Counted from the stretch's first letter, positions 26,071 through 35,500 are shown. The stretch: 64,000 nt of DNA from an uncultured Eubacteriales bacterium (GCA_934486895.1 CAKSQZ010000001.1:186001-250000), one strand, 5' to 3'. Notes: generated from the letters alone by a model not told the origin. Numbers and translations: made by a program.

Positions 26071-27382
26071 CTCCTTTGTTTATTACAGTTATAAGTACGG
26101 CGTTTTTCGTTTCGCTGCCGACCGCATACTTTTCGGCAACTCCGAGCGACTGAGCATAGATCAGCTCGTCTCCTGCCGACAGCACACAAAGCCGTCCGCG
26201 CAAATGCTCCGGCACGCCGGACTCATTATAAAGCCGCCTTACTTCTTTTGTGCAGCCTCTGCCGAAAAGCCGGATCTTATCGCCGGGCAAGCGCTGCCTT
26301 AATTTAATATGCTCACTTATTTTATCATAATCAAAGCAAGAATTAAATAACAAATTGTTAATTTTATCGCAACTCATTATGTCTGAAGGCGAAATTTTGC
26401 GAAATTCATAGATAAAATACGGTGTTTCGACTCTGCCGAGCCGAAAATCGAGACAAAACGGCTCTGTTTTTTCATTAAAATAAAATTCAGCACCGTTTTT
26501 TGTCGCTTTAAGAAAAAAAGTGCCGGATAGCTGAGTCCTGCCGCCGCGCCTGATAGTTTCGACAGCCTTTTCAATGTGTAGGCTGTCAAGCCCGACGCCG
26601 TATTCATTGCTCTTTTTCCTCACAAATTCGTATAAAACGGCATCGTCCGCCGCCCTGAGAGAGGAAATATCGCCGCTATCGAGCCTGCAAACCTCATTTT
26701 CAATGTGTCCGCACAGCCTTTCGGCGGTTTTGATAAGCCTGTCCGCACTGCTTAAAAAAGCGGGATTTATCGCAAGCAGCTCCGGAACAACGCGATGGCG
26801 CACTCGGTTTCTTGAACAAAGCGTTTCATCGAGATTGGTCGAATCGGTGCAATAATCCTGCCCGTGTTTTGATAAATACCGCTCGATTTCATCACGCCCG
26901 CACTCGATCAGCGGACGGATATATTTGCCCCTGACCGGCGGAATAGACCGCAGACCGCCGATGCCGCAGCCACGGGTTATATTAAGCAGCAATGTTTCGG
27001 CGCGGTCGTTCAATGTGTGGGCTGTCGCAACTTTTCCGCAGAGAGTATCAAAAAACTCGTATCTCGCATTTCTTGCGGCTTCTTCAATGCCTGTTTTCAG
27101 GCTTTGCGACAACGCCTTCACATCGACTCTTTTCACAGTCAGCGGCACTGAGAGCCGCTCGCAAAGCGCACGCACAAACCGCTCATCGCGTTCTGACTCC
27201 TCACCTCTGAGGCAGTGATTGATATGCACCGCTTTAAGCGAAAACGAGAGCTTATCTTTAAGCTCGCATAGTATCAAAAGCAGCGCGGTAGAGTCAGCTC
27301 CGCCCGACACAGCGGCATAAACGCAGTCGCCCGAACTTATCATACCGCAGCGGCTGAGCGTTTTTTCGACCTTACTGTTCAT
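26057..27382 (-). CDS. tilS: tRNA(Ile)-lysidine synthetase
   Basis: Makes lysidine at the wobble C of tRNA-Ile(CAU). 441 residues with the PP-loop SGGADSTALLL (about 26-36), the block TRGCGIGGLRSIPP, and a C-terminal TilS substrate-binding domain ending at LRQRLPGDKIRLFGRG onward. Overlaps dnaB by 11 bp upstream and ftsH by 14 bp downstream. The tilS-ftsH order is common in Firmicutes, usually with hpt between them; here hpt lies 6 kb away. Confidence 0.95.
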   Translation of the reverse strand: MNSKVEKTLSRCGMISSGDCVYAAVSGGADSTALLLILCELKDKLSFSLKAVHINHCLRGEESERDERFVRALCERLSVPLTVKRVDVKALSQSLKTGIEEAARNARYEFFDTLCGKVATAHTLNDRAETLLLNITRGCGIGGLRSIPPVRGKYIRPLIECGRDEIERYLSKHGQDYCTDSTNLDETLCSRNRVRHRVVPELLAINPAFLSSADRLIKTAERLCGHIENEVCRLDSGDISSLRAADDAVLYEFVRKKSNEYGVGLDSLHIEKAVETIRRGGRTQLSGTFFLKATKNGAEFYFNEKTEPFCLDFRLGRVETPYFIYEFRKISPSDIMSCDKINNLLFNSCFDYDKISEHIKLRQRLPGDKIRLFGRGCTKEVRRLYNESGVPEHLRGRLCVLSAGDELIYAQSLGVAEKYAVGSETKNAVLITVINKGDDPH

Positions 27383-28775
27383 CGAGGTTCGAGACTGCGG
27401 TGAAGCGGGTGAACTCGCCGTCCCACCGCAGGGTGATGTCCGCCTGTCTGCCGTGGCGGTTCTTAGCTATTTTAACATGGGCTTCATTATTATTGACTTC
27501 TTCGGGATTTTCCTTTTCATCGCTGTAATACGCATCGCGATAGAGGAACATAACAATATCGGCGTCCTGCTCGATAGAGCCGGAATCTCTCAGGTCGCTT
27601 AAAGCCGGAACATGGGATTTGCCCTTTACCTCGGTGCCTCGGTTGAGCTGGGCGCAGCAGATTATCGGCACTTTGAGCTCCTTGCCCATGACCTTGAGAT
27701 TTCGGGTTATCTCGGAGATCTCCTGAACACGGTTGCCGCGATAATCCTTCGCACTGTTCATGATACCGAGATAGTCCACAATAACAACATCGACCTTATC
27801 CATTCTCATAAGACGGGCTTTCATCTTCTGAGCGGTGATATTGGTTGTTTCATCGATATAGATAGGCAGTTTTCCGAGCTGTTCGCTCGCAGGGATGATC
27901 CTTTCCCATTCCTCGGGCGAGATATCGCCTGTTCGCATTTTTTCACTCGGTACGCTTGCGACATTGCTCAGCAGTCTGCTTGCGACCTGCTCTCTTGTCA
28001 TCTCGAGCGAGAAAAAGCAGACGACCTTGCCTGCCGCCGCCATATTCTGAGCAAAGTTGAGCGCCATACTCGTCTTACCCATACCCGGTCTTGCGCCGAG
28101 AATGATAAGATCGCCTTTATGAAAGCCTGTTGTAACACTGTCGATCGGGGAAATGCCGCATTTAATGCCCTCATAATCGCTCTTATATTCAACACTCTGG
28201 ATCTTATCGAGCGTGTCGAGCAATTCGTAGTTGATGACATCCTTGAGAAGTCTGAGTCCGCCCTCGACCTGATCGCGGCGGATCTCATAGATCTGTTGCT
28301 CGGCATAATCCATAAGTTTTTCGGCACTGTATTCATCGTCGCTGTCGCCGTCTTTTTTAGACGCTGTCTGAAAAGCGCGGTTTATGATCTCGCGGGACGC
28401 GAGTATCAGCGAACGGACATAGTATTTCTCGATAACTATGTCCGAATAGCTTTCAATATTTGAGGCGCTCGGCACGATCTGCGCCAGCTCGATGAGATAG
28501 CTTTTGCCGCCTGCATCATCATAAACGCCCTTGCTTTTGAGCTTTTCGAGCACAACGACAGTGTCCACCGAACCGGACTCCGCCATTTCGAGATCCATCA
28601 TTATGGAGAAGATCTCCTTGTGCTGCGGAAGATAAAAATGATCAGGTCTGAGCTTTGTTGCTACCAGACTTATGCTTGCGGGGTCGATCAGAATAGCGCC
28701 GAGAACCGACTGCTCCGCTTCAAGCGAAAACGGGAGCAGCTGCCAGTCTGTTCCGATGATTCCGTTGTCCGACAT
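27372..28775 (-). CDS. dnaB: Replicative DNA helicase DnaB
   Basis: Hexameric helicase of the replication fork, 467 residues. N-terminal primase-interacting domain (LLPFSLEAEQSVLGAILIDP), then the RecA-like domain with Walker A GARPGMGKTSMAL (about 216-228) and the motif SDLRDSGSIEQDADIVMFLY. Follows rplI by 26 bp, the common rplI-dnaB pairing. Confidence 0.97.
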   Translation of the reverse strand: MSDNGIIGTDWQLLPFSLEAEQSVLGAILIDPASISLVATKLRPDHFYLPQHKEIFSIMMDLEMAESGSVDTVVVLEKLKSKGVYDDAGGKSYLIELAQIVPSASNIESYSDIVIEKYYVRSLILASREIINRAFQTASKKDGDSDDEYSAEKLMDYAEQQIYEIRRDQVEGGLRLLKDVINYELLDTLDKIQSVEYKSDYEGIKCGISPIDSVTTGFHKGDLIILGARPGMGKTSMALNFAQNMAAAGKVVCFFSLEMTREQVASRLLSNVASVPSEKMRTGDISPEEWERIIPASEQLGKLPIYIDETTNITAQKMKARLMRMDKVDVVIVDYLGIMNSAKDYRGNRVQEISEITRNLKVMGKELKVPIICCAQLNRGTEVKGKSHVPALSDLRDSGSIEQDADIVMFLYRDAYYSDEKENPEEVNNNEAHVKIAKNRHGRQADITLRWDGEFTRFTAVSNLDEQ

Positions 28776-28801
28776 TTTAAAAACCTCTTTCTGAAATCAG
28801 C

Positions 28802-29245
28802 TTACGCTTCTGAGACCGTAACGGTCATCTTTGCGCTGATACCCTGGTGCAGCTTGACTTCGATCTCATAGCTGCCTAGCTCTTTGATATCCGGTGCGCT
28901 TATCTTGCGCTTGTCGATATCCATTTTAAACTGCTCTTTTATCAGTGCCGCTATCTCCTTAGATGTCACAGCGCCGAAAAGTCTGCCGTTTGCGCCGCAC
29001 TTTGCGGTGAGCTTCAGCATTTTGCCGCTGAGCGCCGCAGCGTTTTCCCTGGCGGTCTGCACTTCGACAGCCTTGTGATGAGCGATCGCTTCATTTTTAT
29101 TGTTATAATCGTTCAGTGCCTGCGGGGTAGCTTCAACGGCAAGCCCCTTCGGCAAAAGAAAATTTCTTGCATATCCGTCCGACACATTTTTAAGCTCGCC
29201 CTTTTTGCCCGAACCTTTAACATCGGCTTTAAAAATAACTTTCAT
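28802..29245 (-). CDS. rplI: 50S ribosomal protein L9
   Basis: 147 residues. The N-terminal rRNA-binding domain contains GKKGELKNVSDGYARNFLLP (about 13-32), followed by the long connecting helix and C-terminal domain. RBS AAGGATAT precedes the ATG. Confidence 0.97.
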   Translation of the reverse strand: MKVIFKADVKGSGKKGELKNVSDGYARNFLLPKGLAVEATPQALNDYNNKNEAIAHHKAVEVQTARENAAALSGKMLKLTAKCGANGRLFGAVTSKEIAALIKEQFKMDIDKRKISAPDIKELGSYEIEVKLHQGISAKMTVTVSEA

Positions 29246-29272
29246 ATCATTATATCCTTTATATCCTTTCTT

Positions 29273-29926
29273 TTATTTTATGCAGTCGCGCAGCTCTTTC
29301 AGGCGCTGCGCCTTATCCTCAGCCGAAAAGATAACATTTCCGGCTACAAGCACATTCGCACCCGCCGTAACAGCCTGCGGGGCGGTCTCTAAGTTTATTC
29401 CGCCGTCCACTTCAATATCAATATCAAGCCCGAGCTCATCGGCTTTCCGACGGACAGCCGCGATCTTAGGCAGGCTCTCCGGCATAAACTTCTGGCCGCC
29501 GAAACCCGGTTCGACCGACATTATAAGCACCATATCGCACCGATCAAGATATGGGAAAATATCTTCGACCGGTGTTTTCGGCTTGACTGTCAGACACGCC
29601 TTTTTACCGAACGCATGGATCTTATCGAGCGTTTCGCCGATATCCGAGCCGGCTTCGGTGTGAAAGCCGATAATATCAGCACCCGCCTTTGCAAAATCTT
29701 CAATATATCTGTGCGGGCGGTCTATCATCAGATGAACATCGAGCACAGTTTCGGTTATCGCTCTGATAGAGCGGACAACAGGCATTCCGAATGAAATGTT
29801 CGGCACAAAGATACCGTCCATAACATCGAGATGAAGCATATCCGTTCCTGCGCGGTCGAGTTCGCGGACAGCATCGCCGAGCTTTGTGAAATCAGCGGTC
29901 AATACCGACGGGGAAATCTTAATCAT
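29273..29926 (-). CDS. rpe: Ribulose-phosphate 3-epimerase
   Basis: Pentose-phosphate enzyme, 217 residues, TIM barrel. Starts MIKISPSVLTADF; signature LHLDVMDGIFVPNISFG (about 32-48), metal ligands at HLDVMD and in DVHLMI, and EVDGGIN (about 170-176). Its RBS is weak (AAAGTGAG), so translation may depend on the upstream GH5 gene, which ends 13 bp before. Confidence 0.96.
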   Translation of the reverse strand: MIKISPSVLTADFTKLGDAVRELDRAGTDMLHLDVMDGIFVPNISFGMPVVRSIRAITETVLDVHLMIDRPHRYIEDFAKAGADIIGFHTEAGSDIGETLDKIHAFGKKACLTVKPKTPVEDIFPYLDRCDMVLIMSVEPGFGGQKFMPESLPKIAAVRRKADELGLDIDIEVDGGINLETAPQAVTAGANVLVAGNVIFSAEDKAQRLKELRDCIK

Positions 29927-29939
29927 TGCTTTTTAAAAC

Positions 29940-31019
29940 TCACTTTCTTGTGATATATTCTATCATCTTTTCACTGACGACAGTGTTGTCCTCAGGCTCT
30001 GTGATACGCGAGAATCCGCGCAGGCTCCAGACAGCTCTGCCTATGCCGAGCTCGCAGAGAATAGACGAAACATCATCGAGCCATCTTTCGGCGCTCGCAT
30101 CGTCCGCCGTCTGACGGACACCGTACTCTCCGCAATAAAGTGCAACATCATGCTCTTTTCTGAAATCTATTGCCGACTGGAAATACTCCCACATGAAGTC
30201 CTTGTCCATCTTTTCTCTTGTGAAATAGTGCAGCTCCTTCGGGACATACTTATCTATCCACTTTTCATGCTCCTTGCGATAGAACGGGTAGACTATGGAG
30301 CGATTGTAGCAGGCGGTGTTCGGGTTCCATTCAGCGCGCTGATGAGTGAACAAATACGGCTCATAAGTGTGGAAATTGTAGACGAAATTGTCGCGTTCAT
30401 CGATATCGAGATATTGAAGATGCTCGATAGCGTTCCAGTTGTTAGAACCGATGACAATTCTTCTATCAGGCGAGATCGCCAGTATCTCTTCGGCAGTGCG
30501 CTTCCAGAGCTTGTTCCAAAGAGAGCAGTCGCTCACCACAAGCTCGTTGAGCAGCTCGAATGCGAGGTTTGCACCCTCCGCCTTATATCTGTTCGCAAAC
30601 ATCTTCCAAATATCAATATATCTTTTTATCTTCTCTTCGTTGGTGAAAAGGCAGTTTTTCTCGGCATCCCAACCGTCGCCGAAAGTGAATCCGGGAGCAT
30701 GATGAAGGTCGAGCAGCATATTCAGACCGTATTTCTTGCACATCTCAAGCGCGAAATCAACATATTTAAGACGCTCTTCATTATAAACGCCCGGGTTATC
30801 GTCGCTCTCGAACAAAACATAGTCCACCGGAACTCTCAAATGATCGAGCCCCCACTCTGCGGCGCGCTTAAAATCGCTCTCCTGAATGTATGTATTGAAA
30901 TGCTCGGTCTCTGCGTCGTATCTCTCTTTGCCTTTAAGGTCAGCAGGAAAATGCTGACCATACTGCGATATCCAATGACCGAGGTTTGCTCCTGCCATAA
31001 AACCGGTAAACTTTTTCAT
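29940..31019 (-). CDS. Glycoside hydrolase family 5 protein (cytoplasmic)
   Basis: 359 residues, a (beta/alpha)8 enzyme of the endoglucanase family. Motifs: HLRVPVDYVLF (about 60-70), LLDLHHAPG (about 102-110), acid/base Glu159 in FELLNELVV, and nucleophile Glu298 in LYCGEYGVRQ. There is no signal peptide, dockerin or binding module, so it probably acts inside the cell on imported oligosaccharides. Heads a cluster otherwise made of rpe, rplI, dnaB, tilS and ftsH. RBS GGAAGG. Confidence 0.88.
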   Translation of the reverse strand: MKKFTGFMAGANLGHWISQYGQHFPADLKGKERYDAETEHFNTYIQESDFKRAAEWGLDHLRVPVDYVLFESDDNPGVYNEERLKYVDFALEMCKKYGLNMLLDLHHAPGFTFGDGWDAEKNCLFTNEEKIKRYIDIWKMFANRYKAEGANLAFELLNELVVSDCSLWNKLWKRTAEEILAISPDRRIVIGSNNWNAIEHLQYLDIDERDNFVYNFHTYEPYLFTHQRAEWNPNTACYNRSIVYPFYRKEHEKWIDKYVPKELHYFTREKMDKDFMWEYFQSAIDFRKEHDVALYCGEYGVRQTADDASAERWLDDVSSILCELGIGRAVWSLRGFSRITEPEDNTVVSEKMIEYITRK

Positions 31020-31083
31020 AATATTTCGTCCTTCCGCTGTATCTGTTTAATGTTGCCGCTTCCAAAGCAGCATTTTCATAACA

Positions 31084-31112
31084 ATTATACATCGAACAGT
31101 GTTTTTTTTCAA
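31084..31112 (-). promoter_or_regulatory. Promoter of the GH5-rpe-rplI cluster
   Basis: Minus strand TTGAAA (31107-31112), 17-bp spacer, TATAAT (31084-31089). Divergent from the metal-resistance promoter. Confidence 0.65.
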
Positions 31113-31141
31113 CAAAAACAGAAAATATATTAAAAAATATA

Positions 31142-31192
31142 TTGACAAATCGAAATTACGGTATATAATATAAACAAATGAACAAATGTTCA
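31142..31192 (+). promoter_or_regulatory. Promoter and operator of the metal-efflux operon
   Basis: TTGACA (31142-31147), 16-bp spacer, TATAAT (31164-31169), then the inverted repeat TGAACA-AA-TGTTCA at 31179-31192. A TGAACA/TGTTCA core is typical of ArsR/SmtB metal-sensor operators (CadC, CzrA, SmtB); its position over the transcription start fits repression by the first gene product. Confidence 0.8.
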
Positions 31193-31220
31193 AATGATAA
31201 AATGAAACGAGGAAACGATA

Positions 31221-31580
31221 ATGCCGGTAAGCAAAGAACCGAAATGCGAGTATTTCCATGTGCACGAATCCACGGTGCAGAGCGTTAAAGAGCATCTGCC
31301 CGACGATGAACTGCTTTACGATCTCGCCGATCTTTTCAAGGTCTTCGGCGATATAACAAGGATCAGAATTCTCTATGCGCTTTTTGAATCGCCGATGTGC
31401 GTTTGCGATATTGCAACTCTGCTTTCAATGGAGCCGAGCGCTATTTCGCATCAGCTTAAGGTGCTTAAAAGAAGCAAACTCGTGAGAAGCGAGCGAAAAG
31501 GAAAATCTGTGTTTTATTCTCTTGACGATGATCATGTCCGTTCGATGATAGACGGTGGGCTTGAGCATATAACCGAATAA
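31221..31580 (+). CDS. ArsR/SmtB-family metal-sensing repressor (CadC/CzrA-like)
   Basis: 119 residues. The winged helix reads MEPSAISHQLKVLKRSKLVRSERKG in part. Two possible metal sites are visible: an alpha3N-type site from Cys9 with Cys60 and Cys62 (PMCVCDI, as in CadC), and an alpha5 site Asp103-x-His105...His116-x2-Glu119 (as in CzrA/SmtB). It would bind the operator just upstream and release it on binding zinc, cadmium or lead. First gene of a three-gene operon. Confidence 0.88.
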   Translation: MPVSKEPKCEYFHVHESTVQSVKEHLPDDELLYDLADLFKVFGDITRIRILYALFESPMCVCDIATLLSMEPSAISHQLKVLKRSKLVRSERKGKSVFYSLDDDHVRSMIDGGLEHITE

Positions 31581-31598
31581 TTTTAGGAGGCTTTTATT

Positions 31599-31817
31599 AT
31601 GAAGAAAACTTTTGATTTAATCGATCTCGACTGTGCAAACTGCGCCGCAAAAATGGAAAACGCCGTCAAGGAGATCGACGGTGTTAAGGACGCGACAGTC
31701 AGCTTTATGATGCAGAAAATGACGGTTGAAGCAGACGATGATATTTTCGATAAAGTTATGAAACAGGCGGTCAAGGCTTGCCGCAAGATCGAGCCGGATT
31801 GTGAGATCGTGCTGTGA
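31599..31817 (+). CDS. Heavy-metal-associated (HMA) domain protein
   Basis: 72 residues, a single HMA ferredoxin-like fold with the metal-binding CxxC in LDLDCANCAAKME (Cys12, Cys15). Acts as a free metallochaperone or as the detached metal-binding domain of the following ATPase, which lacks one. RBS TAGGAGG. Its TGA overlaps the GTG start of the ATPase. Confidence 0.9.
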   Translation: MKKTFDLIDLDCANCAAKMENAVKEIDGVKDATVSFMMQKMTVEADDDIFDKVMKQAVKACRKIEPDCEIVL

Positions 31818-33685
31818 GCAGAAAACAGAAAAAAGCGCTTATTGAGATAATTGTCGCCGCGGTATTATTTGCGCTCGCAAAGTTTTTGCCGCTCGATAAT
31901 GTCTTTGAGCGCATCGACGGTCTGCCGGAGGGAGTTTGGGAAACGCTCATTTTCCTACCTGCGTATATCGTGGCGGGCCGGTGCGTTCTTTGGTCGGCTC
32001 TTCGTAATATCACCCGCGGTCAGGTTTTTGATGAAAACTTTTTGATGGCGATTGCGTCAGTCGGTGCAATGGCGACGGGCGACGGTGCAGAAGGTGCTGT
32101 CGTTATGATCGTCTACCGAATAGGCGAGCTTTTCGAGAGTTATGCGGTCGGAAAATCACGCCGGTCTATCTCCGCGCTTATGGACATTCGCCCCGACCAT
32201 GCAAATCTCGTGGCGGCGGACGGCACTGTTAATGAAGTCACGCCCGAAACCGTGCACAAGGGCGACATTATTGAAATAAAGCCGGGCGAAAGAGTGCCGC
32301 TCGACGGTAAGGTCATCAGCGGTTCGACACAGATAAACACAGTCGCCTTGACAGGCGAGCCTGTGCCTGTCAAGGCGGCGGTGGGCGACACTGTTATGAG
32401 CGGTTCGGTCAATATAAACGGTGTTATCCGCCTTGAAGTTTCGTGCGATTACCACGATTCGACTGTTGCAAGGATACTCGATCTTGTCGAAAATTCGGCA
32501 GCAAAAAAGGCAAAAAGCGAAAAGTTTATCACAAGATTTGCGAAATATTACACACCCGCAGTCTGTGCGGCGGCTGTTTTGCTTGCGGTCGTTCCGCCGA
32601 TCTTCGCCGGCGATTTTGTCGGCTGGCTGCACCGTGCGCTGACGCTGCTGGTTATCTCGTGTCCGTGCGCACTTGTTATCTCGGTTCCGCTGAGCTTTTT
32701 TGCGGGACTCGGGGCGGCCTCGAAAGCCGGAGTTTTAATAAAAGGCTCGGACTATATCGAGCGGCTTTCAAAAGTCAAAACGGTGCTGTTTGATAAAACG
32801 GGAACGCTCACAAACGGCAGCTTCGGAGTTGTTGCGGTGCATCCCGAGAAGATCTCGGAACTCAGGCTCTTAGAGCTTGCCGCAAAAGCGGAATGCTGCA
32901 GCGATCATCCGATCTCGCGTTCGATCACAGAAGCATACGGAGGTGTTCCCTCGCGTGACGGGGTTTCGGATATTGAGGAGCTTTCGGGCAGGGGTATCAG
33001 TGCGGTTATCGACGGTGAACGAGTGCTTGTCGGCAACGGAAAGCTGATGGACGAGAACGGTATCAAATGGCATAAGTGCCACCAGGAGGGCACTCAGGTC
33101 CATGTGGCTCACGGCGGTGAGTATGCCGGACACATCGTTATTTTCGATGAAATAAAGCCCGATTCAAAAGAAGCGATCGACGCTCTTAAAGCAAGCGGCG
33201 TTCGTCGCATTATTATGCTCACGGGCGACAGCGAAGAGGTTGCTGAAACCGTTGCCGAAAGACTCGGTATCACCGAATGGCATTCGGGTCTGCTGCCTGC
33301 CGACAAGGTCGCTCTCACCGAGCAGGCAAAAGCACAGTCGGACGATGTTACGGCATTTGTCGGCGACGGTATTAATGACGCGCCTGTGCTCGCCCGCGCC
33401 GATATAGGTATTTCGATGGGGCTTTCGGGATCGCAGGCGGCGATCGAGGCTTCCGATGTCGTGCTGACAGACGATAAGCCGTCGAAAATTGTGCGCTCCG
33501 TTCGGATCAGCCGCCGAACGATGAAGATCGTTTATCAGAACATTATTTTTTCGCTCGGCGTAAAGCTGCTCGTTATTGTGCTCGCGGCGTTCGGACTTGC
33601 CGGAATGTGGACTGCGGTATTTGCCGATGTCGGCGTTATGATACTTGCAGTGCTCAACTCCCTGCGCGCCCTCTATTCAAAATAG
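31814..33685 (+). CDS. cadA: Cd2+/Zn2+-type P1B ATPase
   Basis: Metal-exporting P-type ATPase of 623 residues starting at GTG (31814-31816), overlapping the previous stop (GTGA). Motifs: TGEPVPVKAAVGDTVMSG (actuator), membrane SCPCALVIS (metal site, CPC), phosphorylation site DKTGTLTNG, HP motif CCSDHPISRS and the hinge GDGINDAPVLARADIG. It lacks an N-terminal HMA domain; the upstream small gene supplies it. The CadC-like repressor points to Zn/Cd/Pb export. Confidence 0.93.
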   Translation: MSRKQKKALIEIIVAAVLFALAKFLPLDNVFERIDGLPEGVWETLIFLPAYIVAGRCVLWSALRNITRGQVFDENFLMAIASVGAMATGDGAEGAVVMIVYRIGELFESYAVGKSRRSISALMDIRPDHANLVAADGTVNEVTPETVHKGDIIEIKPGERVPLDGKVISGSTQINTVALTGEPVPVKAAVGDTVMSGSVNINGVIRLEVSCDYHDSTVARILDLVENSAAKKAKSEKFITRFAKYYTPAVCAAAVLLAVVPPIFAGDFVGWLHRALTLLVISCPCALVISVPLSFFAGLGAASKAGVLIKGSDYIERLSKVKTVLFDKTGTLTNGSFGVVAVHPEKISELRLLELAAKAECCSDHPISRSITEAYGGVPSRDGVSDIEELSGRGISAVIDGERVLVGNGKLMDENGIKWHKCHQEGTQVHVAHGGEYAGHIVIFDEIKPDSKEAIDALKASGVRRIIMLTGDSEEVAETVAERLGITEWHSGLLPADKVALTEQAKAQSDDVTAFVGDGINDAPVLARADIGISMGLSGSQAAIEASDVVLTDDKPSKIVRSVRISRRTMKIVYQNIIFSLGVKLLVIVLAAFGLAGMWTAVFADVGVMILAVLNSLRALYSK

Positions 33686-33689
33686 GCAG

Positions 33690-33830
33690 CAAAGCTGCTT
33701 TGCCGCGGGAAGTTATTATCTTATCCAACCTTAATGCCCGACAAGAAGATAGGTTCTTGTCGGGCATTTAATGTTTGTCAATATGATAGCCGGCCACGGC
33801 ATATCTGCCGCATTACCGCCGGATTATTCG
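33690..33830. repeat. Fragment of the dispersed intergenic repeat family
   Basis: Contains GCAGCAAAGCTGCTTTGCC, the CCCGACA hairpin and CAATATGATAGCCGGCCACG, all of which have close relatives near 56439 or 42845. It extends slightly into the 3' end of phoR. Confidence 0.55.
33733..33768. terminator. Terminator hairpin after cadA / phoR
   Basis: ATGCCCGACAAGAA / TTCTTGTCGGGCAT perfect stem between two convergent genes. The same CCCGACA...TGTCGGG core recurs at 42797-42833 and 56547-56587. Confidence 0.8.
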
Positions 33831-35500
33831 CCGGGGCAGAGCGGCTGCGCCGCCGGTATCACGACTGTGAAAGTACTGCCCTCGCCGAGGGTGCTTTCGA
33901 CCGTGACCGTGCCGCCGAGATACTGTGCGGCGTGTTTCACGATCGACAGTCCGAGTCCCGTTCCGCTCTTATCGGTGCGGCTCTTATCAACACGATAGAA
34001 CCGCTCGAAGATCCTGCTTCGGTCTTCATTTGAAATACCGATACCCGTATCGCTCACGGTAAGGATCACTTCATTATCCTTCTGCGAAACATTCACATCG
34101 ACCCTGCCGCCGTAATTATTATACTTCACGGCATTATCGCAAAGATTGAAAACAAGATCCCCTGCGATACGCATAACACCGTTTATCACAGCGTGACCGC
34201 CCGAAAGTTTCATCTTAACATTCTTTTTCTCCGCGGCGCTCTCGAGCTGGCTTATTGCCGCCGAGCACAGCTCATAAAGATCGATCTTTTCGGTCTCGGC
34301 ATTGATAACGCCCTCATCAAGCCCCGAAAGCTTTATGGTATCTTCTATCAGCGTTATCAGCCTTGACGCCTCAGAATAGATCTTCTCGGCGAAAGAGGCG
34401 GTATCCTCCGGCTTCACAAGACCGTTTTTCATTATTTCGGCATAGCCCGAAATAGATGTCAGCGGTGTTTTAAGCTCGTGCGACACATTCGCCGAAAACT
34501 CGCGGCGGATCTGTTCCGCCTGAGCACGATCGGTAACATCCATCATAACAATAACCGCACCTTTGGCTTTACTGCCGGAAAAAACAGGGTTTGCAATAAT
34601 ATCGTAGATCCTGCCGTTTATCTGTGTGCGGCACTTTTGCGCCTTGCCCGAAACAGCGGAATACACCGCACTGCGGAGTCCCTCGCTTCGGTTATAGATC
34701 AGGATATTCTTACCCTTTGCATCGCCCTGCGCTCCGAGGATCGAAAGTGCGCTTTTGTTATACGACAGCATTTCAAAGCTGCGGTCGATGACCACAAAGC
34801 CCTCCTGCATATTATCGGTTATCTCGGAAAATTCGCGCTGATTTTCATAAAGCCGCTGCATTTGAAGCGCGATCTGCTCCTTTTGCATTTTGAGCCTTGT
34901 TATCAGCGGCGAAAGTTCGTCATACTCGGGATATGTTGATTGATCGTCGGGATCCATATCGTTTATCGGGCGGATAAGCAATTCTGTCAGGCCCTTTGCC
35001 GCCGCGACAGAAAGCACGACCGCAAACAAGGCGACTGCGATTATCCACGGCAAAAGCGACTGAAGCTGTCCCCAAACCGTATCGAGCTTTTCCGAAACTC
35101 TGAGAACATCGCCGTTTTTCAGCCTGAGCGCATAATAATATGTTTTTTCCGATAATGTATCCGACGAACGCACGGCCTCGCCGATGCCTGTTGACATCGC
35201 CTCTTTGACCTCTTCGCGGTCGAGGTGGTTTTCCATTGTGTTTTCATCGGCAAAATTATCAAACAAGACCTTGCCGTCCGCCTTGATGAGCGTCACTCTT
35301 TCGGCGCTTGTTTCCGCCGCCTCGAGATAGTCCTCACCGTTCATATCGACTGCGGACGCAACCGCCTTCGCCTCGCTGACAACGAGCCGTTTCATCTCGC
35401 TTTCATAGCCCGAATAGATAATGACGCTCGCGAGCACACTGCATATTATTGTGCAAAGCAGAGCGATAACGCTCATGCTCAGAAAAATTCTCTTTTTCAT
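33824..35500 (-). CDS. phoR: Sensor histidine kinase PhoR-like
   Basis: 558 residues: first membrane segment (about 8-30), extracytoplasmic domain (about 31-150), second segment (about 152-172), PAS domain (MQEGFVVIDRSFEMLSYNKS), HisKA with phospho-His in FSANVSHELKTPLTSISGYA, and HATPase_c with N-box LVFNLCDNAVKYNN and DTGIGISNEDRSRIFERF. ATG overlaps the phoB stop (ATGA). Located downstream of pstSCAB-phoU, so phosphate sensing is the likely role. Confidence 0.9.
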   Translation of the reverse strand: MKKRIFLSMSVIALLCTIICSVLASVIIYSGYESEMKRLVVSEAKAVASAVDMNGEDYLEAAETSAERVTLIKADGKVLFDNFADENTMENHLDREEVKEAMSTGIGEAVRSSDTLSEKTYYYALRLKNGDVLRVSEKLDTVWGQLQSLLPWIIAVALFAVVLSVAAAKGLTELLIRPINDMDPDDQSTYPEYDELSPLITRLKMQKEQIALQMQRLYENQREFSEITDNMQEGFVVIDRSFEMLSYNKSALSILGAQGDAKGKNILIYNRSEGLRSAVYSAVSGKAQKCRTQINGRIYDIIANPVFSGSKAKGAVIVMMDVTDRAQAEQIRREFSANVSHELKTPLTSISGYAEIMKNGLVKPEDTASFAEKIYSEASRLITLIEDTIKLSGLDEGVINAETEKIDLYELCSAAISQLESAAEKKNVKMKLSGGHAVINGVMRIAGDLVFNLCDNAVKYNNYGGRVDVNVSQKDNEVILTVSDTGIGISNEDRSRIFERFYRVDKSRTDKSGTGLGLSIVKHAAQYLGGTVTVESTLGEGSTFTVVIPAAQPLCPGE

